In this document: positions 14,051-26,440 of the stretch, in pieces | Position numbering within the stretch: position 1 is the first letter of the stretch | Layout: every line of letters begins with the position of its first letter | Source of the DNA: Raphanus sativus | Taxonomy: Eukaryota > Streptophyta > Magnoliopsida > Brassicales > Brassicaceae | Length of the DNA stretch: 64,000 bases | Assembly: GCF_000801105.2 (NCBI RefSeq) | Contig: NC_079512.1 | Span: forward strand, 40,131,848-40,195,847 | Direction: 5' to 3' | Made by a program: the position numbers and the translations under genes | Notes under the pieces: model-generated | The model's input: the letters and a program-made list of their open reading frames with translations, nothing else | Database searches by the model: none | What the model was told of the DNA's origin: nothing

Positions 14051-14320
14051 TTATCATCCTCTCTCTTTTTTTATACTATTCCTCAAACTTTTATTCTTGC
14101 TGACTTTTGTTACTACTCTGTTAGTGTTTAAAGTTTATGTGATTTTGAAGTTTTGGTTTGGTGTTTGTTTGATTGTTTCATATTGCTAAGGACTCAAATA
14201 TAAAAAACACCATTGGACATTCTTTTTGGATTAGAATCCTTAACTATTCTAAAAAAAAAAAAATTTAGTTTAATAATCTTAAGAACTCCAATGGTGGTAA
14301 CACCATTGGAGATGCTCTTA

Positions 14321-17300
14321 GATTGAGCCTTAACAAAAAGTTGACAAAGAAAAAAAATTGAGCCAATACCTCAACGACCATTATGGCCTTTGACCATAGG
14401 ATTAGGAAGTCTTGAGTCGGTCAAGCTGTTGGCTGGTCAAATATGACATGAACTTTGACTCTTTTATACTAGCAAACAGGTTTTTTTTTTCTGACTAACA
14501 AACAGGTTATGTTCTATGTGATAATAATAATATATACTAATACTATATGGTGCATCATTCAAAAAGACTGCAAAAAAATATTATTTAAAGGGTATATAGT
14601 AAGAAGGTTCCTAGCATGTTGTAAGATGGCCAACCACTCATGTCAAAGTTGTTCAGTGATAACCCCATCCAACTATATGGTCGAGCTATTTAAGTTTACA
14701 TATCATTTCAGAAACCGTGAGATGATAAAAAGATATAATGTTAGTAAATAATCTTGCGACGTTTGCTCTTTCGATAATCGAATATGCGTTTTATGCTTGT
14801 GTCCATATTGATCGACCTTCATGTCAACATCGTGCTTCTGCCCAACACAATTGATTACATCTCCAAAGAGATTCACCACAAATAAGAAAGAAAAGAAGAC
14901 AAGTGAAACACCATAACACACGTGTCTTTATCGTTTTCACACTTTCAAAACAAACCGAAACACAAATTCGATAAAAAAAAGAACAAAAAACACAATCGTC
15001 AAACAATACTAGTTTATTACCAAATATAATCATTCACATGTTCTGAAATTTATGTATATATATACAATTACTTACTCTGGAATGGAAAACTCTGATACGT
15101 GAATAAAAATAATAACCTTCTATCAAAATTATAATAGTTCTTTTAACGGAAAATTATAATACTACGTACCTTATAAACCTCTTTTAAGTTTGTATATGTC
15201 CAAAGTTAACATGTAACACCTTAAGAAAAAGTTAACATGTAACAAATAAAAACACATAACGATATATTTTTTGTAATTGTCTAGTTAGACAAATCAAATT
15301 TATGATTTTAGTAGTAACGTCTTATCCCAAAACTCATGCTAAAGATGCCTAAACCCAATTTTCCCTTCACGAAAGCACATCCCCAAAAGAAATCAAACAT
15401 GTTAACTGTGAAGTATTCTTGTTGGAGTTAATGTTATAATTAAACTTCTTTTGCTCTTTTATTTTACAGAGTGGTTTGTGAAGGTGGATTTATGTTAGGT
15501 CCAAAATGCAAAGGAAATAAGAGGCTGTAAGAAACCCTATGATGGAAAATAAGATTTCCAATACTTGATTGGTAGATAGAAAACTGTGACCCAACACTTC
15601 CCACATGGGCAAACCTAAACCATTTGTTTTATCCATTTCCCACCAAACTTTATACGAAGGTTTTATGTATTAACATTTTCACATGTTTTGCTTGTTATTT
15701 TATCAACGAAAAAGTTCGTATGCGTGATAAAGAACTTATCAACACAGTATACAGTATAACTTCTTTAAATTAATAATCGATGTTAATATCTCTATAAATT
15801 ATTATAATTTTATAGTTCCAAATTAAGTTTTTAATTCAATTAGTATCTCGATAAATTAATAATTTCTATAAATTAATAAAAAAATATAGTTTTGGTGTAG
15901 TCCCAACATTATTAATTTATAAAGGTTTCACTGTATTTGTAATTGAATGACCTGCTATATTGGTCTCATTATAAACTTGTAAATACATTTGCTGATAAAT
16001 ATTTTCTTCCGGAATTATCCCGAAATTACTATTTTATACTTTATTGAAAAAAAAAAAATTCTATGGACTATACAGTCTACACAACCATACAATTTTAAGA
16101 GTTGTGTATTGAACTTGGGGCTACACAACCATACAATTTTAATAGTCTGAAATTCAATTAGTAGCAACGTTTTTAATACTTAGCCGACAATTAAACCAGA
16201 AGTAACTATAAACTAGATATTATTCATTAAACACAATTTTTAGTAATTAAAAAGAAATTTCTAGTAGTTAAACATAGATTCACATATTTAATCGTTGATG
16301 TGGAATTGATTTGAAATAGATAGTAAGTGAGTTAGTGATTCAAAGTATTAGTTTACGAGAAAGAGTTAATAATAACTCAATAGTAGTATATGAGAAAATA
16401 GTTTGGAAGGTGGAGGTGTAATGCAGTCAACCTATCTCTGGTATAAAAGTTTAAGAAAAAAAGTTTCTATTCGATCAATTTTGTGTTTGAAATCTGCTCT
16501 ATATTCTTTTAAATACTCAAGAGTAAGAAATTGGAAATTAATTTGGTATGATCACACTTATTGCATCTTATGATACTTTCCTTAAGAATTCACGCATGAT
16601 AAGTTCTAAAAAAAACCACACATTATTTATTGGTTACTCGGGCCTTAATTTCTCAGAAGTGGGCATAGATTTTGTAGGTCTGATCTGCAAGGCCTTACAT
16701 AATCCGTGGAAGTATGTTATTAATGTTTGCAGTTCAATGGGCTGGTTGGGCCTATATAAACTTGCAATACGATAAGCAAGACTATATCATTAACACACAC
16801 AAAAAGTAAACAGTTATTAATCATATTTTGTTTCAACTTTTGTGAAACTCTATTATCGTTGCCCCTATCAGAAATCGTAAGAAACCCTAATTTTACCTTC
16901 CACGAGATCTGTTAGAAACTTAGAATATGCCCATCGTTAGTATGAGGGTGTCCTTACATCTCACTTTTGTGTATTTTTTATGCGAAGAGATCACATAAAT
17001 TTTGTTTGATATTACGAGTAAAGAACTTGGTTCCCAAATATTGTGTCAGTGAATTATGACTCGCCTGCCTAGCTAGATATATTATTTAGATTCAGTAACA
17101 CATGACGAAGCTTAACTTTCCGGTTCAAATTGATTAGGGAAGAATTGGATTATAGGAAAGAAAGAAACGATCTGACTCTTTCCGCACACAGAGAATCTTC
17201 TTTCCGACCATCTTTCTTTTTTGCAACTTTGTGTCTGTCATAACATAAGTGGATTTGTTGTCGAAAAAGCAATAAGCTAAAGATGACTAAGAATTCACGA

Positions 17301-18054
17301 CGGTTTGCTATAGAAATCTGATTTTCTTTAATATATATATTAATAGTATGACATGTTTCTGTTGGTGCGATTTATTTAAATTGCCATAAAAGTGCTACAA
17401 AGTGCATGATTATGTTGATCTGATAGACCATATTATGTACCCAATTACAAGTATGAGCCCCTTTTTATGATAAAGTTAATTAAGCTGTAGAATTTGTTGT
17501 AATCACATTTTATGCACTCTTCTTCAAAACAATCAATACGTATGAAAAGTAAAGAACTCATTGTTAGATAAACCCATTTTCTAAAAAAGTTTGGGTGTCT
17601 TCTAAAATTAGGTCAACAAAAAATGAACATTTTCTTGAAAATAGTGCTAAAAGAAATGGAGTTTTTCATTCACCTAAAAAGTTTGCCTACTTAAGGTACT
17701 CTGAAAGTGAAAACAAAGATACTTCACCGACAACAAATTAAATGATACATTGATAGTTTGATACTAAAGAAGCTTAACTAAAATCAAATACTTCACGCAT
17801 CTACAAGTTTCTTGCTCTACTAAGTAACTATTAAGGAAATTTATGTTTACAACTGTTTGGAAATTAGTAAAAGAAAAACATAAGCAAGAATATAAAACTC
17901 CAGAAAGTGGATCAACTTATAATTTTTTTTACTAACTAACTTATAAAACTTTGAATTAAAACCTAAACAAAATTGTAAATACAACTGCTACCAACAATAT
18001 TTTCTGCACATAAAACACGCAATGATTATGGATATCAGATGGATATACTGCTAA
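14321..18054. other. Intergenic DNA between ATR2 and VEL1, left arm
   Basis: No gene recognised. The DNA matches right-arm 40810-46610 apart from the CACTA element there. At 16072-16083 the sequence TCTACACAACC is the unoccupied site of that CACTA insertion. A 20-base unit (CTACACAACCATACAATTTT) occurs twice at about 16077-16142 in both arms. Confidence 0.7.
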
Positions 18055-18063
18055 AATTCATAA

Positions 18064-18797
18064 GGACAAGATTTGGGTTCACCCCCTATGGTGAACTCTC
18101 AAATTCACTTCAATTGTTAGCACCAATTAAAGTGCCATATAGGATTGGTAAAAAAAAGGAAACAAAATTAAAAAGAAAAAAAAGGAAAGAAGTGAAAAAT
18201 ACGTCGACTAATTTTTGTAACGTCTTCTATGGCTTCTTCTTCATCACCAACATATAATTTTAAAAGCTTTTTTATCATCTACACAGAATATTGAAAGTTT
18301 TATTTGTCAAATTGGTGTCTATAATCCTCTTCCCTTATATCTTAAATCTAAACCCAAAATACTAAACCCTAAACCCAAAATACTAAACCCTAAATCTTTG
18401 GGTAAACCCTAAACCCTTGGATAAACCCTAAACCCTTGGGTAAAGAGATATTCCAAAGGTTTAGAGTTTAACCAGGTGTAGAGTTTATCCAAGGGTTTAG
18501 AGTTTAGTTTTTAGAATTTACCCAATGATTTAGGGTTTAGTGTTTTGGGTTTACCAATTTGACAAATAAAGCTTTCAATATTCTGTGTGGATGATAAAGA
18601 AGCTTTCAATATTTTGTGTAGGTGATGAAGAAGAAGCCATGGATGGCGTTAAAAAAATTAGTCTACATCTTTTTTATTTCTTTCATTTTTTTAATTTTGT
18701 TTCCTTTTTTTATTAATCTTACATGGCACTTTGATTAGTGCTAACAATTGAGGTGAATTTGAGAGTTCACCACAGGGGGTGAACCCAAGTTTTGTTC
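18064..18797. mobile_element. Fold-back Mutator-like MITE, left arm only
   Basis: A 734-base element with inverted repeats over 100 bases long. One end starts GGACAAGATTTGGGTTCACC and the other, reversed, GAACAAAACTTGGGTTCACC; both continue into GTGAACTCTCAAATTCAC. The 9-base flank AATTCATAA occurs at 18055-18063 and 18798-18806, while the right arm has it once near 40797-40807. Nine-base duplications and long inverted repeats fit Mutator-like elements. The interior contains AAACCCTAAACCC-type degenerate repeats (18355-18550) but no coding sequence. Confidence 0.88.
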
Positions 18798-18806
18798 AAT
18801 TCATAA

Positions 18807-20225
18807 CTGGATACGTGCATGTCTGTAATATACACTAATGCTAGATACTATATATCTCAGTTCGAGTAATCAATCCGACCCATGTTAATATATATTCAAA
18901 ACCCTTGTATAGTCGATACATTTATACTTGGATCTAAGAACTCTAACGAACAAACAAGACAAATTTACTATGATTAAACATCACATGTTCTGAATTTAAA
19001 GAAAATAGAAGTCTGTGACTCTGCGTGCATTCACAAGACAAAGAAACAAGGAAAAAAACAGATTACTAATCCATAGTTTTCGCTATATGTAAATCAAGAC
19101 TTATTAACGGTTATTCGTTTCTTATAAGTTTAATGCGTTCTTGCAGATTAAGTATGATAGATGGTACACCCAAAAGGATCTAAAACTGTTTATCCTTCTT
19201 CTCTAGACCACTTGTGACCCAATAAATAAATAAAGACAAATGACATTTTGATAATATTTCATTTGTGATGATAGCCAATGTTCCCATAACACGCACACTG
19301 ATACAATCGATGGGACCTGCCAATGATAGTCCAACACGTGACAGAGCGATAATAAAACAAGATTAAGATAAGATAAGTGTCGCATAATTATCCACGGAAA
19401 AAGACTAAATTAAAAACAATTCATACAAGGAGTAATATCCGTGGGATTTATGTGATTTTGTGATGATTGACACAGGAATACTCTTTCATTTCTTTGGAAT
19501 GGATGTTTTTATTTGGTAACAAACTTTCCAAAAAAATTTGAAAGCTATATAATATTAATATATACTTAAAAATCCTTATAATTAATGTTATTATATTATA
19601 ATATTACCTTTTCAAATATAGATATAGAAAACCCTATATATATTTTTTCCCCCTTTATCATATTATATCTGAAAACTGCCATCCCCTGTATTGGTAAAAG
19701 GTTATCATGTTCTAAAAATTAGTCGATGATAATGTAAATAGCGACATGTGTGATGTGTCGATCATATTTCCAAGCGTTAGAATTATGTCGTTTTGTTATC
19801 AGATATATGGTCAACAGTTTGGAGTAAGCCTACTAAGTCAATATTTAACTAACAATTTGAACGTATAACTTATCTTTTAATACTTTTAACACTTTGAAAT
19901 TTACTATATATGGTTTATGTTTGATGTTATACTAGCTTTATTACGGTTATCTCATCTTTTTCTTTCTTCTTTTTTTTGTTAAAGAAATGGACAAGGAAAG
20001 TTAATAGCTATCATCTTATCATGGTGTAAAAGATTTATGTTATACTAAATTACATATAGTAAATAAACACTCTTTACGTACCGTACCAATAGTAAAAGAA
20101 GTAAAAAGTAGTAAAAACGTAACTCCAAACCGAAATAACGTGAATCGTATAAAGAGGTTAAGTTGTGTTCAAAAAAATAAAAATAAAGAGGTTAAGTATA
20201 AAAAAATTAAACTTTTTTTTACTCT
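18807..20225. other. Intergenic DNA upstream of VEL1, left arm
   Basis: Conserved with right-arm 37340-40790. At about 19548-19558 the sequence TATAATATTAATA is the unoccupied target of the right-arm Helitron. No gene is seen. Confidence 0.65.
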
Positions 20226-20691
20226 AATTGGGGCCCACCCGTAAACTGCATCTCCTCAGCTCTCTATGCTTTGTATCTCTCTCTCTCTCTCCTCTTCACA
20301 TCTTCTCTTCTCTTCTCTTAAAAGAGCTCTCTTTGACTTTCTCTCACACACATCAGCTCTCTCCCTCTCGCTGTCTCTCTTCTCAGTTCGCCGGAACTAG
20401 GGAGAGAGGAACAAACCGGGTTCCGGTTATCTCTTGTTTGCTCGACGAACCAAAAACTTTCCTTATTGCGCGTAAAGTCTTCTCCTTTTCTCTTTTTTTT
20501 TCGCCGATCTCTGTCTAATCTTCTTTCTCTCTGTTTTATTTCGTACCCTCCACTAGTTTTTTTCTTATTTTACTTTGTACTTTTTTGTCGTTTTCTTCTT
20601 CACATCGCAGGTTTTTTTTTGTTGTTGTTGGCAGGTTGTTATGGTGGTAATGTGGGTTTGACTAAACTTGTCTGTAAACGTTCTTCTCTCT
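20226..20691 (+). promoter_or_regulatory. Pyrimidine-rich leader of VEL1, left copy
   Basis: Dense CT tracts (20275-20400), then GCGCGTAAAG and several CAG acceptor-like sites before the ATG at 20692. This suggests a long 5' untranslated leader, possibly with an intron. The feature is mirrored in the right copy (36885-37338). Confidence 0.5.
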
Positions 20692-23451
20692 ATGGATTCT
20701 TCTTCTCTCGATGGTACTTCAACCTTTTTACCTTCTGGGTTTCTTTGGTTTGTTCAATATGTATCGTTATTCGTGTATCTTTGTTATTCCCTATGTAAGT
20801 TCAATTTTGTACGTATTTTTTACTTCAAAAGTGAGACACTTTACTGTAGTTAGGTATTCACTGATTTGCTACTTGATCTTACCTTACCACTGGCTTCTTA
20901 ATAGTATTTTTTTTTCTATCAAATTTCTCATTGGTGATTCTGATAATGGATCTTTTGATTGGTTCCAACTCCATATTCTTTGTTTTCTTTTCCCATTTAT
21001 ATTGGTTTTGATATAATATACTATGAGTTTTGTTACATAATTTAATCGTGCGTCAAAAAAGACCTGAAAGGGAATAAGATTCCCATGACATGTCTCACTA
21101 CTGTTAACTTGTTGGGTTCTAATTCTTACCTAACAGAGAACCCATGCTTTGAATTCCTATCTTATTCTTTTTGGTCCACTTTTATTCCAACTTCATTCTA
21201 AAGAGTATGATCTCTCGCTGTGGCAAGTTGTTTTTGATTCCCTCTTTGACTCCTTGTTCCAACCTCAACACTGTTCCTCCTGTGATGGTTACTCGAACTT
21301 TTTCTTAAATGAAATGAAACATGTTTTACGTGAATTGTCATCATCTGTGTAAAAACAAGATTCTAAGGCAGATTCTTGTATTAGTCTTTTGTGTTTCTGT
21401 TTATGACATTGTGTTCTCCATTGCCTTCACTTTTACTCAATTTTTTTTTTAAAATTTCGACTTCGTTTTCTTCTATATATATATAAACAGGAGCTGCAGG
21501 TGACTCATCAAAATGCAGCCAAATGAGTGTTGATGAGAAGAGACAGCTTGTTTATGAACTCTCCAAGCAGCAATCACACCTAGCTACTGAAGTGCTTCAG
21601 GCATGGAGCCGCCAAGAGATTCTACAGATCCTATGCGCTGAAATGGGGAAAGAGAGGAAGTACACCGGCTTGACCAAAGTCAAGATCATCGAGGCTCTTT
21701 TGAAAATTGTATCCGAGAAAAACTCTGGAGAGTATGATGACAAGAAGAAGAAAAAGAAGAAGAAGGGAGATTCTGAATGTTTGCCTGTTGAGAGAAACTC
21801 AAAGAGACAGAGGAAAGGTGATGAACCTACTCGCTATGTGAACAACAATGCCTCAGGGAGCTGCAACTCAGTTAATACCAAAGGTGAGGAGAACACTACT
21901 ATCTACTGCAACAACTTGGCTTGCCGGGCCGTACTGAGACAGGAAGACTCCTTTTGCAGAAGGTGTTCTTGTTGCATTTGCCGTAAGTATGATGATAACA
22001 AAGATCCTAGTCTCTGGTTAACATGCAGCTCGGACCCTCCGTTTGAAGGTGATTCTTGCGGATTCTCTTGTCATCTTGAATGTGCTTTCAAGACTGAGAA
22101 GTCTGGTCTTGCAAGTGGAGGTGGTGATTGCTGCTGCTTCTACTGCGTCTCCTGCGGTAAACCAAACAGTTTGCTCGAGTGTTGGAAGAAGCAGCTGACG
22201 ATTGCTAAAGAAACCAGAAGGGTGGATGTACTATGCTACCGTCTTTTATTAGTCCAGAAGCTTATAAAGGGCTCTAGTTATAAGTACCAGAATCTTTGTG
22301 AGGTTGTTGATGAAGCTGTGAAGAGTCTTGAAGATGATATTGGTCCCATCACTGGTCTCCCTATGAAAATGGGTAGAGGGATTGTGAACAGACTACAATC
22401 AGGCCCTGATGTGCAGAAACTTTGCTCTTCTGCTCTTGAGTCTCTTCAGACACCTCCTGAAGTTGCTGCTGCTGCATTGCCTTCACCACGCATCTCAGCC
22501 AAGATCAGATTCGAGGATGTTAACGCGAATTCACTCACGGTGATTCTAGCATCCAACGAAGTCACCTCGCCATCAAACATCGTTCATTACAGTATTTGGC
22601 ATCGTAAGGTCACAGAGAAAGAGTACCAGGAGAAGTCAACCTGCACATTGTTCACTCCAAACGCCAGGTTTGTTGTCTCTGGCTTAGCTCCAGCTTCTGA
22701 GTACTGCTTCAAAGTTGTGTCCTATAGCGGAACACGAGAGCTTGGAGTCGATGAGATCAGTGTCTTGACTCGTAGCAGCCCTGAAGAAGAAGAAGAAGAA
22801 AGAAGCGAAAGCCCTCTCACAAACTGCAGCACGTTGTCTTCTAACCCTTCCTCTGTTGAAGCTGAGTCCAACAACGGTTACAATGTTCCTCAGAACCAGA
22901 CAAAAGATTCTCCTTCTACCGAGGAAAATGCTGCTAAAATGTCAGAAGACATTGTGCAGACTGAGAAGAACGTTGTGCTGTTAGATGAGGAAGCTGTTCC
23001 AGACAAGAACAGAGAAGCTCTAATCCCGGTTACTACGACAAATCTCTTGCCTATTACTCCCTTCAGGTCAGACCAAACCAAGAACCGTCAAGCTAGAAAC
23101 GGGAAGTCCGTTAAAGAAAACGGTTGTAATAACGGGGATCATCATTCAGCAAACGGTGGATCAGAGAGTGGACTTGAGCATTGTGTGAAGATCATAAGAC
23201 AGCTCGAGTGTTCAGGACACATTGATAAAGAGTTCAGACAGAAGTTTCTGACTTGGTATGGCTTGAGAGCGACGCCACAAGAGATTAGAGTTGTGAAGAT
23301 ATTCATAGATACGTTTACTGATGATCCTGTGGCTTTAGCTGAGCAGCTAGTTCATAGTTTCAGCGACCGCGTTTCTAGTAAGCGTTCTGCGGTTGGTGGT
23401 GGTGCGTCTGCGGTTGTTCAGTCTGGTTTCTGCATGAAGTTGTGGCATTAG
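20692..23451 (+). CDS. VEL1: VIN3-like PHD-finger protein VEL1/VIL2, left copy
   Basis: VIN3-family proteins work with PRC2 in placing H3K27me3, for example at FLC-clade genes in flowering control (family knowledge). The coding sequence is 20692-20713 joined to 21491-23451: a 22-base first exon (MDSSSLDG), a 777-base intron and one large exon, 660 residues. The splice restores MDSSSLDGAAGDSSKCSQMS, as in Arabidopsis VEL1, so the ATG at 21523 is internal. After a basic linker (KKKKKKKK, SKRQRK) comes the Cys-rich PHD-type zinc region (about residues 147-230, NLACRAVLRQ, FCRRCSCCICRKYDD, CCFYCVSCGK). A helical bundle follows, then a fibronectin III domain (about 343-436, HYSIWHRKV, YCFKVVSYSGT). 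The C-terminal VID interaction domain contains HCVKIIRQLECSGHI and EIRVVKIFIDTF. It ends MKLWH. It lacks five residues (APPTS) present in the right copy. Confidence 0.95.
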
Positions 23452-26098
23452 ATATTTGGGGTTTAATCGGTTTTTATTAAAAGTCAAAAACTTTATTTAT
23501 CATTGTTGGAACATTTCCATGCAAGAAAATTACTATTGGTATCTATTTGTTTTTTGTTTTTTCTTGTCAGGATTATTATTTTTGTGGAGTTTATAATCCA
23601 ATTATATATAGCATAGGCTGAACCATTGTTTTGTTATACCTATGGATTATGTGATCTTTTTCTTATACAAGTAGGTCAAGAAAATGATAATCTCACTTAT
23701 CTCCCGGCGAAGTGTAAGCTTGCCATCATTTGGTTGATAAAATAGGGCCAGCTTTTTCAATTTGTGTTACTTCTTCCACTGTGTGGGTTTCACTGTGGGC
23801 CTAAAATCTCGTTTCACATGTTGAGATTTTCCTTTTTTTCGCACGATTTTTTCTTTCACACGATTTCTTTCAAATTTGTTACCCTAAATAGCAACAAATT
23901 TTGTGATTGTAAGAAATTTTAATAAATAAAAATGAGAAACTCGATTTATAAAATTAAAATAAAAGTACAATAAGCTTTTTTAAAAATTATTCTTGAGTTG
24001 CAAATGACTACACAGACGTTTATTTTGTAAAATCTAGCCAGCAAACTTCTTTTTCAGTATGCTCCGTATTCCACTATTCTTAATTTTAGTGCCAATAAAT
24101 CTCTTATGAACATTTATACCACTTTGATAAACGTTATCTCTTTTTCGCTTTTTTTTTGGGCTCATTTCTCCAACTTGCAAAAGAAAATAAGATCAACAAG
24201 ATACATAAACAAGATAACTTTTACATTACACGTTTTTTTATGGCAACTACAAGTTTTTTTTTTTGCTAAATGGTAGCTACAAGTTAGTATTTACATATAA
24301 CTTTTAATAGTCAAGATACATAAACAAGAATCTGATTGTAAAGTTTTATACTTGCAAGAGTTTGATCTTGTTTTTTTAGATTTTTTTTTCAACTTAAAGA
24401 ATTAAATCTGGATTTATTAAAGATACATACCAATCTCCGAGTGAGAGGTATAATCCATAGATCGAACCTGAAATGTAGTAAAATTCCAAGTTTTTCCTGT
24501 TACCATTTGACCATAAGCTCTCGATCATTTTTTTCAGATTTCACTTTTCATTTTCAGCCGGCACCTTAAAAACCGTTTTAGTTTTTGATTTTTTTACTTA
24601 CAAGAATTTGATTGCAAAGTTTTATACTTGCACGACTTTGATCTTGGTTTCTTTCAGATTTCACTTTTCACTTTCAGCCAATTTCTTTTAAAACCGTTTA
24701 ACAGCAAAAAGGGAAATAAAACTCTTTTTTAGTCATTCTAATGAGCTTTATAAGATTCGCCAATATAAACGCAAAGATAGAAAGATATTGTTACATTTTT
24801 TAATTAAAAGTGAAAAGAGATGATATGCTTATTCTTAATTGGAGTGTTATATCCATTCTATTTACATTACAATCTTAATACTTACTATTATTTCCGTGAT
24901 TGTACGGTTCAAGCTTTATTCATTTGTTATATATATAGTTTTTTTTTGAGAAAAGACTTTTATATATATATTGTTTCTTAAATCAAAATATGCGTTCCAA
25001 AGAATCTCTGCAAAGTTTTATTTTATTTTTTCTAACATAATCTTTATTAATATTCTTCCAACTACTCTTGTATCCTACACCGATAAATCTCACTGTCATG
25101 GAGCTTTATATCTACTTCAGAGCACTATCGCATTCTACTTTTGAATGATTGATTACTAGTCTTCTTTTATTTTCGACTAAATAACTGAACTTTAAGTAGA
25201 TAAAATTTTCCATAGTAGAGTGTATATATAGGATTGGACATAAAATTCGTAATATAAATTTACTAAAATAAGACTTAGGAGATGTTATAAAATAGAACAA
25301 AAAATTCCGATCCAAACACTAACGGGTCTTCGAACGTCCAGCGGTGTACACGCACCACGCATGGTATTTGATTTAACGAAAAAAACTCCCTCTAAAAGCA
25401 AATCACAGTGTTTTTGTAATATGAAGCTATATAATTGATAACTAAAGAAAATCAGAGATTTGACAATAGAGTTGGATCGTATCCATATTATGATGCATTA
25501 ACGGATTGCGACGTACAATCTCAAGATCTTTTAGTTGTCACTTACTATTTATGATGTTAGCACATGCGGCTTCGATTATGAGCTAAGAAAATTATAATAA
25601 CGAACGAGAGGAACTAATCACCGTGAATAACACAATAAATGATCAGATACATCACGATTTCGCAGATAAAATCCATCGTAATATGCCTTCCACTCGCCAT
25701 ACTATGTATTTATGCAAAATTAGATCAAAAGGAGATATAAAAAATGTTAGGCAAAAAGGAAAGCTTTCATTTATTATAAAAAGGTTTTAATATTTCATGG
25801 AATGTGAATAGAGAAAGTGGGGTGTGAATAAGCAGATGCACAAGCATGGCCACCTAATAGATTCAAAAAGAAAACACATGCATGATACCACACTTATCAC
25901 TAAAATTTAAATATCTAAAACCTAACATTGTAAAATTTAAAACAATTATAACATAACTCAATTTGGAAAACTGCATATAAATTATTACAAGAACACGAAA
26001 AAATTAGGTCTAGGGGTAGTGCCAAACTGTATTCTAAGTAGAGTTGTCCCTTTGTGTCTAGTGCCCTTGTGAATTATCTAAATGTGTATCAATAAATG
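23452..26098. other. Intergenic DNA downstream of VEL1, left arm
   Basis: AT-rich, conserved with right-arm 29600-34148. TTGATAAAA at 23734-23742 is the unoccupied target of the right-arm Mutator-like element. No gene is seen; a conserved frame at 25112-25315 has no domain features. Confidence 0.65.
24310..24705. repeat. Local imperfect duplication, left arm
   Basis: Two related segments: around 24325-24375 and 24600-24655 (both with AAAGTTTTATACTTGCA), and around 24535-24585 and 24655-24705 (both with CAGATTTCACTTTTCA). The right arm has the mirrored pair near 31020-31200 and 31440-31500, so the duplication predates the arms. Confidence 0.6.
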
Positions 26099-26101
26099 TT
26101 A

Positions 26102-26116
26102 GAGCATCATTATTGG
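26102..26116 (+). mobile_element. PIF/Harbinger-like terminus cut by the gap
   Basis: Directly after TTA (26099-26101) the sequence GAGCATCATTATTGG matches the terminal pattern of the PIF-like element at 12771 (GAGCATC plus a purine/AT stretch). The right arm at the same point continues with unrelated DNA (29596 inwards). The left arm therefore probably departs from the right because of a TE insertion, not because the homology has ended. Only 15 bases are available before the N run. Confidence 0.55.
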
Positions 26117-26216
26117 NNNNNNNNNNNNNNNNNNNNNNNNNNNNNNNNNNNNNNNNNNNNNNNNNNNNNNNNNNNNNNNNNNNNNNNNNNNNNNNNNNNN
26201 NNNNNNNNNNNNNNNN
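26117..26216. other. Assembly gap, exactly 100 N
   Basis: A run of 100 N, a size assemblers use for gaps of unknown length. It lies at the inner end of the left arm, so no read-level sequence here joins the two orientations of the inverted duplication. Confidence 0.99.
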
Positions 26217-26440
26217 ATAGTATGATGATAAGTTTTAAACGCTGTAAAAATACAGGAAAAGTGTCAGTAAATGTACATCAAATCTAATGAATCATTTCTA
26301 AATCATATTAATGCTGCTTAATTGCTTGGCTATATCATTGTTGTTATGTTGACGTCAAACCGTCTTTTAAGTGTACTGGTATTTTCGTGTTTTTAATTAA
26401 GTTTGTCCAAAAAAAAATGTTTGTAGCTTCTACGCTATAT
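26217..26440. other. Unique DNA between gap and CACTA element
   Basis: About 220 bases without a match elsewhere in the window. They end in TAT (26438-26440), the target duplication of the following element. No gene is seen. Confidence 0.6.

Larger units (their letters stand above)
12771..14317. mobile_element. PIF/Harbinger-like element carrying gene fragments (Pack-type), left arm only
   Basis: The ends are GAGCATCCGCAAAGG and, on the other strand, GAGCATCTCCAATGG, flanked by TTA at 12768-12770 and 14318-14320. The right arm at about 46610 has one TTA in the sequence GTATTAGATTGAGCC, a perfect empty site. The TTA duplication and GAGCATC-type inverted terminus fit PIF/Harbinger. No transposase is encoded. 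Instead, the 1.55-kb interior holds GC-rich exon-like pieces: one clearly from a universal stress protein (13890-14050), and one unidentified with splice-like borders (about 12960-13170, possibly with 13660-13700). This is the structure of a gene-capturing element. Confidence 0.87.

Noticed and set aside
14703..14921. Secreted-peptide-like frame (hydrophobic start, then QKHDVDMKVDQYGHKHKTH)
   Set aside because: There is no ATG at its start (GTG), and the right arm has a one-base indel near 46119 that breaks the frame, so coding constraint is not shown.
18355..18550. Possible interstitial telomere (AAACCCTAAACCC repeats)
   Set aside because: The repeats are degenerate, occur in both orientations and lie wholly inside the fold-back MITE.
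20228..20518. Upstream frames in the VEL1 leader
   Set aside because: They are Ser/Leu/Phe-rich because the leader is CT-rich. The right copy has frameshifts relative to the left.
25112..25315. Small frame conserved at 30397-30594
   Set aside because: AT-rich with no domain. Conservation equals that of neighbouring non-coding DNA.
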